Shown here piece after piece: positions 30,558 to 40,500 of a stretch of DNA of 64,000 nt. Location: the NCBI GenBank assembly GCA_024760905.1, contig CM045750.1, forward strand, positions 17,947,919-18,011,918, read 5' to 3'. This DNA is from Plotosus lineatus (taxonomy: Eukaryota; Chordata; Actinopteri; Siluriformes; Plotosidae). Under the pieces are notes generated by a model that saw only the letters and a list, made by a program, of their open reading frames with translations, was not told the DNA's origin and ran no database searches. The position numbers and the translations under genes were made by a program. The number at the start of each line of letters is the position of its first letter. Position 1 is the first letter of the stretch.

Positions 30558-31304
30558 TGGTGTCCTTTTAGACAGAAAGGAATTGCTAAAATCTATGAAC
30601 GGGCTTACTGTCCTGAAGAATCCCCTGTAGATGAAAAATGTCCAGCTTTATCTTTGACCTTTAGAAGGCACTGACACTGGGAACTACTTCTAAAAAAAAA
30701 AAATCAATGTTCACAGAAAAATTCAACAAAAACTCCTCGTGTAGATTTAAACAGCTCATACCAAGATTCTATTTGTTTTTCTTTTTTTAATTATTAGTGA
30801 TAAATAAAAACACATTTATTGATGATCTACCAAATTTCTGCTTGTGGATCCTCACAAAATGTTTACAGGTTACACACTGTACCTTTTATGTAATGGGAAG
30901 GTTGATAGAAAATGTCCATCATCCAAGTGTTATGCAAAGCCGCTGGTGTGATGTCACAATAGGCCTTGAAAACTGACCACACAACACCAAATGGCAACTG
31001 CCACTCACTAAACCTCACATGAACTTGAGTATTTTAATTCTGAAGAGCCGAGCTGCCTGAGACCTCCTTCCGCTTCATTTACTGTCCAATACGTGTGTGT
31101 GTGCAGAATGGAAATGGGAAGCTGTGTTAAAATTGAACCATGTGCTTCGAATCAAGAAATAATGAAGAAATAGTTGAATTTCCCTGTACATCCCTTCATT
31201 TCAAAATTTGGCCAAATGATTGCACCACATTAGTGCAGGATTGCTGGCTAATGGAATAATGTAAAGCTTACAAATAACACAGAATCCATAGTACATGTAC
31301 ACTT

Positions 31305-31567
31305 CTTCTTTTCCTTTCGGCTTTTTCCCTTTCTCAGGGGTCGCCACGGCGAATCATCTGATTCGCATGTTTGATTTGGCATATGTTTTTACATCGGATG
31401 CCCTTCCTGAGACAGCCCTTTTCGTAAGGTACAGAAACTGACACTGACGGCTATGCAACTGTTCTTGTCGAAAGTCAGCAATGGTTCTTTTACATGAACC
31501 GCTCACCATAGACAGTGGGAGACATGGCCGGCCTTTGATAACCCAGTCAGCTGCACTGGGGGGGCTA
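31305..31567 (-). repeat. SINE A body with RTE-type 3' tail
   Basis: On the minus strand the SINE A body (CCAGTGCAGCTGACTGGG, AAAGAACCATTGCTGAC) passes into AAGGGCATCCGATG, GATTCGCCGTGGCGACCCC, GAAAGGAAAAGAAGAAG. The tRNA head is missing. Confidence 0.65.
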
Positions 31568-31571
31568 CATA

Positions 31572-31737
31572 TACAGTAGCTGCATAACCGTCCGCGTGTT
31601 TCTGCCCCTTGCTAAAAAGGGTTGTGTCAGGAAGGGCATCTGGCGTAAATAGCTATGCCAAACCAAACATGCGAATGAAATGATTCGCTGTGGCGGCCCC
31701 TGAAAAGGGGCAAAAGCCGAAAGGAAAATAGAAGAAG
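31572..31737 (+). repeat. SINE A / RTE tail fragment, inverted relative to its neighbour
   Basis: Plus strand: GTCCGCGTGTTTCTGCCC, GTTGTGTCAGGAAGGGCATC, TGCCAAACCAAACATGCG, TTCGCTGTGGCGGCCCCTG and a GAAGAAG tail. It stands head to head with the fragment at 31305-31567. Confidence 0.65.
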
Positions 31738-31742
31738 ATATA

Positions 31743-31851
31743 TACATGTACGTATACGTCAGTCAGGGGGGGTCGATTCTACTTCGCGGAAATCAGCGGG
31801 GGGGGGGGGTGTCCTCGTTCCACATTAACCGTGGCAAGTGATGGATCCCTG
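31743..31851 (+). mobile_element. P3 element, right-end fragment
   Basis: Matches the 3' part of P3: GTACGTATACGTCAGTCAGG, a G-rich stretch, TTAACCGTGGCAAGTGATGG and ATCCCTG. The left part is absent. Confidence 0.65.
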
Positions 31852-31985
31852 TGTATATATATATATATATATATAATTAAAGTTGTGGTGATCACCAGAA
31901 CAGTCACTTCTTATTTCAGCAGAATGATGATCTGTGATCGAAATGATGATATTCAGGCTCATTTTAATATATAAACCCTCCAGCT

Positions 31986-32120
31986 CAGGGCCGTCAAACT
32001 CATTTTACTGAGGGCCACAAGATTTGAGTTTAAATGCAATCAAAGGCCGAATAATCACTGAACATTTTTTACTACCGGGGCCACAGAAAATCAGGAGGCG
32101 GGCTGAATTCAGCCCGGAAT
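31986..32120. repeat. hAT-like MITE fragment
   Basis: GGGCCGTCAAACTCATTTTACTGAGGGCC and AAGGCCGAATAATCACTGAAC match the element at 50998-51322. The far end is unclear. Confidence 0.5.
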
Positions 32121-32187
32121 TTCACACATCACTTATGTTCTATCTGGTTTAAGGTCAACAGGCCTGTGGTGACCAGAGAATTCTATG

Positions 32188-33020
32188 ACAGGGCTGCAAG
32201 TTTTTCGGCATATGCCGGAAATTCTGGTTTCCCAAGACTGAATTAACTATTTTTCTAATTCGTATAGATCCGTTGAAATTTTTCTCGGGGTGTGGGGTGG
32301 GGGGGTGTTAGAGGTGTTCGTCTACTCGGATTGGCGCAATCTACCATGCATACTGCCATGTGGCTGTGACCGCGCGTTGAATCACGGGATTACATAGCAC
32401 ATAGGGATTACATAGATTGGGCATTTTTTGTCAAGTTCGTCAAGCATTTTTTCCATTCGGATGCGCACATTTCCGTCAAGCACGAAAAAATCCCAATCGA
32501 ATACAGCAACAGTCTTTCCCAGTATTCCTCATTCTTTGGGCCAAATTATAACGATGCTTTTGATTGGCTCATCGTAACTGCCCATCCTATGAAAATGCAG
32601 CTATTATAAAACCTGTTGTTTCTGTGAGCCTCGCATGCACATGCTGCCTAAAATACTGCATTGTCGCCAGCAAGAACCACCAGAAATACTGTCAACATGA
32701 AGTTTTTATCGGAAGGCAACAATACAAAAGAATTGGAAAAGATATCTAGAAATATATGGCGGTAGGAATGGCTAATCGAGTGTGACAAAAACGGTGACAA
32801 ATGGGGGATATATGGCTTAGAAAACAGGACATCTCTGGAGTTGTTTTGTGATTGTTGTTCCAAGACGATAAAGTATGGGACCAGCGGGAAGAAGGGACTG
32901 AAAATCATGCTGATGAGTCGATTCACTTGAAAAACAAAAAGACCATTCAGAGAAATCCGGTATTTATACCCAGTCTAACTTTTAATGTCAGATTGTACCA
33001 TTAGCTAATATTGTGTATCA
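32188..33020. other. Unassigned repeat-like stretch in tcirg1 intron 1
   Basis: Begins GACAGGGCTGCAAGTTTTTC with a small palindrome (CGGCATATGCCG). At 32320-32355 it shares GCAATCTACCATGCATACT with the P2 elements. No inverse end was found and no coding frame is convincing. Confidence 0.4.
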
Positions 33021-33821
33021 TGATTCCAATAATGCAGCTGTGAGGGCAACTTTAATGATGATTGAGGGAAGTGTGTGTGTGTGTGTGGGGGGGTAAAACT
33101 GGGCACATGCTCCCTGGAGTGCCCAGGTTAGGGCAACGTAAGGGGAGATTATGCTCAAATATTTTGCCCATGATGTAGTTGTACATTGAAAATAGGAACT
33201 TTTGTCAGTTGCACATATCTGAGTTCAACATTTGTAGTATCTTATTTCCTCCGTATGAAACACTGTGATGAATAAATATTTCCTGTTTAAGTCTGCATGT
33301 AAATAATTTTTTTGTTGGGTTCTTCCTGGTTATACAGTGTATATACACTGGAAAAAAGTGTTGCAGCAAAGAAAGCGATCATTGCCGTTGAAATTTGTTT
33401 GACATATTTTGAGTTTTAATTATAAAATTTGTTTATTGTACATGAATAGATGAAATGTTACAAACATGTGATGTGAATTTGTAGATTTATTGTAAATGTT
33501 GGTAAAAGATTGTATGAGAAACAACCATTTTAACTTGTAATTTAAATTTTTTTAATTGCACCCATGCTATTAACTGTGAACATGAACTACTGGAGTGGCG
33601 AGTTATTTAACTTCTATAGAAAGCGCTCTGAATGCTGTTCTGATTTTTTTTTTTTTTTTTAAAGCCAGATGTTTATATTTTTAATGAAGGAAAATGAGAT
33701 TAAAGTCTGGAGTTGATTTTAGTCCTGCTCAGACTGGAAGATGGAGAGACTTGTGACATTTACTCAAGGACCAGTTTTTGGTGCAGACTTGACTCATAGA
33801 CGTAGATACAGTGGAAAAGAG

Positions 33822-33867
<46 letters not shown>
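33822..33867 (+). repeat. GT microsatellite
   Basis: (TG) run of about 23 units. Confidence 0.95.
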
Positions 33868-33870
<3 letters not shown>

Positions 33871-33944
33871 GCAGGAATTTCCACATTATACTTCCAATTA
33901 TAGGCATAACGAAGCATGATAAACTGACATGTGATAACTGTTCA

Positions 33945-34025
33945 CCGCTCTCTCTTTCTCACGCTCTCTCTATCTCTCTTATCTCCCTCCCCTTCTGTCT
34001 TTGTCTCCTTTCCCCATCTTTCTAC

Positions 34026-34058
<33 letters not shown>

Positions 34059-34449
34059 CTTGTCTTCTGCCACTTTTCTTCCTCTGTACCCTTTTCCCCT
34101 CTGCCTCTCTCTCTATTGTTGTATCTGTCCTCTCTCTCTCTCTCTCCCTCACTCTATCACTCTGTCCTTTGTCCTCTGTCCATTGTGTTTCTCATTCTGT
34201 CTCAATCCATATCTCCCCCATTCTCTCTTCTGTCTTTTGCTCTTCCTGTCTCCTCTTCTTCACATCTGCCTGTCTCGCTCTCTTTTTCTCTCTCTCTACC
34301 CCCCAGTCTCCCTTCCTTGTTCTGTCTCCTTGTCTCTCTCATTGACTGATCTTGATCTCTCACTTCCTGTCACTCAGCGTCTGTCACTCTCTGTTTCTCT
34401 TTTGCATTCTATCTCTCTCTCTCTCTCTCGCTCACACTCTCCCCCTCAG
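33945..34449 (+). repeat. 500-bp pyrimidine-rich tract reaching the first coding exon of tcirg1
   Basis: Almost purely C and T on the plus strand, with several (CT) runs, ending exactly at the CCCCCTCAG acceptor of the exon with the start codon. It is a greatly extended polypyrimidine tract and could form triplex DNA. Confidence 0.9.
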
Positions 34450-34452
34450 GTC

Positions 34453-37400
34453 ATGGGCTCCATGTTCCGCAGTGAGGAGGTGTGTCTGGTACAGCTCTTC
34501 TTGCAGTCTGCTTCAGCCTACAACTGTGTCAGCGAGCTGGGAGAGCTGGGTATTGTTGAATTTCGAGACGTAAGTGGCAGCCAGGAAGTTAAACACCTGC
34601 CTTCTTTCTCTGTTTCTCTCACACACCCGTGTATCCAGCACTGTGGGAAGTCACTTATATTCATTTACATAAAATGGTTGAAAAGGTTAGAAACCTGACA
34701 GATTGAAAAGGTTCAGGGAGCATTAATGTTCCCATATCATTCGGGGTTTATTTTATAATTATCAATAGCTTGTGCAGTAGAAAAATTCCCCCAACTGTAT
34801 TGTCCTTGCCAGTTTACGATCATGTCCACCTCACAGCAGGAAGGTCCTGGGTTCAACCCCTGGACTTATGCATTTCTGTGTGGAGTTTGCAGGGTCTCCT
34901 CGTGCTTGTTTGGGTTTCCTCGGGGGACTCTGGTTTCTCCAACAGTCCAAAAACATTATGCTTTTTGGATGTTTAAGATTGTCAATAGGTGTGAGTATGA
35001 AGGTTTGCATGGGTGTGTAGCCTTGCGCTGATCTGGCGAGCTGTTCAGGGTGTACCCCGTGTTCAACCAGTGTTGGCTGAGATAGGCTCCAGCCTCCATA
35101 CACACACGTGTGTGTATGTTTATGTATACAGATATATGGGGCAGTTGTGGCCTAGTGGTATAGGGCACTGGATCACTGATCCTAAGGTTGGGGGTTCGAG
35201 TCTCACTCTTCACAAGGTTGTCACTGGCGCCCCAGTGCAGCTAACTGGGTTATCAAAGGCCGGCCATGTCTCTCACTGCCTGTGGTATGAGGTTCATGTA
35301 AAAGAACCATTGCTGACTTTCGACAAGAGTACATGCAAAGCCGTCAGCAGGTTTCCGCCCTGCGCTGGCCTAGCAAGCTGTCCAGGGTGTACTCTGCCCT
35401 CGTCTGAAGTCGGCTGAGATGGGCGCCAGCCTCCCCGTAACCCTAATTAGGAATAAGCGGTTCATAAAATTAATGAATGAATGCATTTGTTTTTTTTTTG
35501 TTTTTTTTTTTTAATTTACATTATACACAGTGTCCCAAGTATTTTGGAATTGGGGTTGTGTATATACAGGGGTCCTCGATGTACAGCAGGGTTCCATTCC
35601 TGCGTCGCACTGTAAGTTGGATTTTGTTGGAAGTGTATCTAGGATATAAAAGCACATTTCTATGACACAGAAAAGAGTCAAATAAAATCAAACAACCAAA
35701 ACAAATAATTCCTTATTTTTACTTCGGTGTTGACTTGCACACTGGAAGGAATGTTGCAATGGAAGGAGAGACGGGCTCCTCCTCGGTCGTGCGCTGCACA
35801 ATGTGCACACACTTGTTTGCGTGCGAGATTCATATTTTCAACGCAAGCATTGAAAGTCGGAGTGACAATTCTTAAAAACTTATGGCAGGAACGTCGGAAC
35901 CCTGAGGGTCGTCTGTATATGTCGAAGTGAGATTAATTTGGATTTAATGAAAAATATGAATTCCTTGATGATGTGATGGCAGCAACACGTCTCAGAAAAG
36001 TTGGAATGAAATGGCATGAAAGAAACAGCCATGGGAACATTTTGAGATTTTTGAGGTCATGGGAAAGAAAGCAGGTCACTGTGGCCTTGTCATGTGGGCG
36101 GCATAGAAGCAGTGAGTGGTAGACGAATTTTAAAAACTGTGGTTTGGGTCACCATGTTGTTCTCGTCCTTTATTTCGAATGAGGATCTGAAACTGTTTAG
36201 TGCAACACAGATGCAAAAACCAGTGAGAATAACTTTTCACTTCCTGTTTCGTTCAGTGTCACATGATTATTTACATAACTATCATCACCAAGAATGTTTA
36301 AATAAAGAGCTCCAGCCGTATTCTTACTCATTTCCCGAACCGCTTAATCTTATTGGGGCACAGGGAGGCTGAAGCCTATATCAGCTGACAGCGGGTGAAA
36401 GCGTGGGACACCCCGAACAGCCCGCCAGACCATCACAGAGCCAACACAACTATTCATATTCACACCGTCTGGCAATTTGGAACAGTCGGTTACCCGAATA
36501 AGCAAGGCTTTGATCTGTGGGAGGAAACCGGTGTCCATAGAAAAAACCCAAATGAGCACAGGATGAACTCCACAGAAAAAAGGCCACACCAGGACCAAAA
36601 CTTTGAACCCAGGCTCTTATCACTGTTATGCAGACGTGCCAAACACTCCACCACCATGCCGCCTTCTGAAAGTATCAAAAAAAAGGTCAAGTCCATTGGG
36701 CTTATTACACCCGAGCCATAGTGGCCCCTCAGGCCGGTGCTTATTCCCGGTTTCTGTAGCGTGAAGCGACCAGGAGTTCAACTCCTCCTGGATGGGACGC
36801 TAGTCCATCGCGGGTTACCTTCCCAGTATATTTTTACTGGTACCCATTTATACTGCTGGGTGAACAGAGGCACACTTGTGGATAAGACCTTGCCCAGGGG
36901 TCTGAACACAGTGAGGGTCTAACTGGGACTCGAACACACAACCTCCTGATCATGAGCCCAGCACCAAAACCACTACACCACCGGCCCCTTCTGAAAGTAT
37001 TAATAAAAAATTTATCACACTTTGTTCACTCCAACCCTGTGCTCACCAGTTTCTCTTTATTTATCACAGCTGAATCCGAGTGTAAATGCATTCCAGAGAA
37101 AGTTTGTCAACGAGGTGAGAAGATGCGAGGAGCTCGAGAAGACTTTCGGTGTGTAATTTACAAAAGTTCCTTCAAGGGTTTTCACTTTATGTCCATATCA
37201 CACTGTCATTAATTTTCTTGTTGCATGTCTGGACGTTATATTGTCCATCTGTACACTCGGATTCTATTAACGCAGTGAAGGTCGGGTTTTATTTCTCAAT
37301 ACCGAATTCAGACTACTAAACCTAATTTGTACTGACACCATTTTCTGTTTTTTGTTTTTTTTTTTTATTTTATTTTATTTTTTATATTGCACACAGCATT

Positions 37401-37543
37401 TCTGGAGCAAGAGATCAAACGCTCCCTTTCTCCATTGATGGAGTCCTCGATGGAGGATCCCCTTCTCACCCCTCCGGCACCGCAGCCCAGAGAACTGATC
37501 ACTATTGAGGAGGAGAGTGAGCGTTTGGCCCAGGAACTCAAAG

Positions 37544-37586
<43 letters not shown>

Positions 37587-40500
37587 CGGTAAGATGTCAG
37601 AACCTTTACGCAGTCAGCCAGCTTTCTTCCTGATATCTGTATTATTTGTTCTGTATTATTTTCAGGTTTCTAGGAACAGAGACAGCATCCGAGCCCAGCT
37701 GACTCAGCTGTGTCAGTACAGAGGAGTTCTAACTCAGATGCACTTCCACACAGCCTCTCAGGTCCAGGCTACACGCCTCATTACATTTCCTAAAGGGTTT
37801 AATTGGCCAAAAAAAAAAGAATCTGTGCCTGGCATGCTGTTCAGGTTGTACCCCGCCCTTGCCCAGAGTCGGCTGAGATGGGCGCTAGCCTTCCCATGAC
37901 TCTAATTAGGATTCCACCTCCCTATTCCGTCCTATCGGGACTACGTGAGATGCGCATGTGTGGAATATCAGTTCGTGTGAGTAGAATATCAGTGTTCAGC
38001 ATCCCTTTTTATCTCTGCTACGTTTTTTTTAATTTCTCTCGTTAGAAGTGGAAGTTCAAAGAACTTTTTGAGGACTGAGTGTGATTCATTGTTTAAAAAT
38101 CACTTTTGGAGACTTTTAGCTGGTTTGCTTGAACGACAGCTGTGAATTTGACCAAAACGGCTACGGGTCGTGGTCAGCCTAAAGGGCTAGAACAATGGCA
38201 ACATGTGTTGTGTCCAGCAACAACCTCAAGGGGTAGATAGAGGCTCGTGAGGGAGCACTTGGCATTGTACAGAGCATGCCATCAACTTCCAGAAGTGGAA
38301 AGAGAAGGAAATCCTCATGGGTAAGGAAAGAGCAGCCAAATGTCGAGCACATTGCTGCCTCAGACGGAGAAATTGAATCGGGTGGTGAAACCCCTGATGA
38401 TCTCGTTTCGGCCAAAGCTCGAAGAGACAAGCCAGCGAGCAACAAGGAAGGCGCGGTCACCGCTGATAACTATCGCATGAAACTTTTAGATTTTATGGTG
38501 AACAATCAAGTGACTCAGACTGCAGCTATGCAGAAATTGGAAAAGACGTTAGAAAAGGTTGGTAGGAATTTGACCACTTTTCACGGTGACGGAAACTCAC
38601 GGCCGTCTCCGATCCTGCCCACTTCCGATTGTGTACCAGACGGAAGTAAACAAACAATGGCGGAAGGCGACGCCACTTCCGATACAGATGAGGAGGAAGG
38701 CGCTGAATTTGATACATTAGTGTCTCAGGTATGTGGGAATGATCGTGAAATCGGTGACCCAGACACAGAAGACTCCGATGCCTCATTCATGTCTTCATTA
38801 ATGGACGAATTCGCAGATTTCTTTGGGAACGATGAAAAGACTTCAGACGGTATAAAACCGGAGTTAGCGAAGTCGATTGGGGATGGACTGGCCAAAACGG
38901 CAGATTTCACAAAGTTGAAGGTCCTAACGGACAAATATTTTCGTCCCAAGAATTGTGAAGGCTTAGTGGTGCTGAAAGTAAATGAAGAAATCTGGCACGA
39001 GACTAAAGCAAAACAAGAGACATAAAAATGCAACATGGGCACGGCTTACTGGTTAAATCCATGATCCTCTTCATTCAAGTTGCCGACATGCTGATGACAA
39101 GCATATTACAGCGTCGGTGGTATAGTGGTGAGCATTGCTGCCTTCCAAGCAGTTGACCCGGGTTCGTTTCCCGGCCAACGCACCAGGGCTCAGACTGCTG
39201 ACAGGTGCACAAGCAGACATGAATGTGAAAAGGTGCGATGCATTTAAGCAGTACTGTACTTGACTGGGCCATATAAGAGCCTTTGTACTTCTGGTATGGT
39301 CTCCACCAGTAAGTATTTGTTTGGCGCTGAGCTGCATAAGAAAATAAAGGACATTGGAGACCCTAAACAGATGGGGAAGAAAGTTTTTGTGTCCAACAGA
39401 CCAAGATATGGTCAGGAAAATCCACGGTTTCATCCAAATAACAACAGTGGCTCTGGAGGTTATCGCCAACAAACATTTCAAGACCACAGCTGCACAGCTA
39501 AGCAAGGTCGAGGTGGTGGAAAAGGACAGAACACTTTTCCGCAGAAGCGTCAGAGGGACGAAGGGTTCCGCAAGTAAAGGCAGAATTGTCAAAAAGGTCA
39601 CAGGGTGAGGCACATACCTGAGGAGGTTTTGTAATATACACTCCTGAAAACTTTTATGCTGGGAAAGTGCAACATTTTTTGCAAGTAAATGGGCTGACAT
39701 TACATCTGATCCTTGGATGTTATCTAATATTGAGGGTGTAGATCTAGATTTCACTCTAACACCATCCCAGCAGACTAAATCTAATGCTTTTAAGTTTACA
39801 GAAAATGAGCGCATGCTCATTACAGAAGAACTTTCCCACATTTATGACAAAGGTATCACAGAGGCATGTGAACATGTAGACGGGGAATTTATATCAAATA
39901 TATTTTCTTGCATCAAGACAAATGGTTCCTTGAGAATCAATTTGAACCTCAAAACATTGACAGTGTTGACACCTGCCAATTTAAAATGGATTCTTTCAGA
40001 TCTGCTATTTTCTGGTGGGGAAAGGACTGCTATTTTGCCTGTGTAGATTTAAAGGACGCCTAATTTAGTATTCCAGTAAGGCATGAAGAAAGTAAATATT
40101 TGAGATTTGTCTGGAATGAAACTTTATTTCAGTTTACTTGTCTTCCAAATGTGCTTGCGTCTGCACCTAGAATTATTCCTGAGCTGGTGAAACCAGTTTC
40201 CATTGCTTAGAAGTCAGGGGTTTCCAAACACCTCCTACATTGACGACTCTCTCTTGATTAGTTTGACAAAACAACTCTAAGGAAAATGAAGTGAAACATC
40301 TTGACAGTTTAGGTTTTACTGTACATCCTGATAAGTCTGCTCTTACCCCAAATAAAGAAATTACGTACCTTGGATTTATTGTCAACAGTGAGAGCATGAC
40401 TGTTACATTGACGGAGGATAAGAAGAGCAAAATTGTTCAAAAATGTTTGGAATTACTAAATGGCGAACGAGTCACCATCAGAGATTTGGCTGTTTTGATT

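Noticed and set aside
33741..34698. Open frames of 202 and 255 residues rich in Ser, Leu and Pro
   Set aside because: They are translations of the GT microsatellite and the CT tract. Only the last part of the longer frame, from 34453, is coding (tcirg1).
35138..35230. tRNA gene from A and B boxes
   Set aside because: The head of SINE family A; anticodon stem cannot be folded and the same sequence is repeated in many copies with a common body.
38179..38460. 93-residue minus-strand frame
   Set aside because: Shadow of the DIRS gag-like ORF on the opposite strand.
39071..39841. 256-residue frame on the minus strand
   Set aside because: Antisense of the DIRS gag/RT region and across the tRNA-like insert; no similarity to a known protein.
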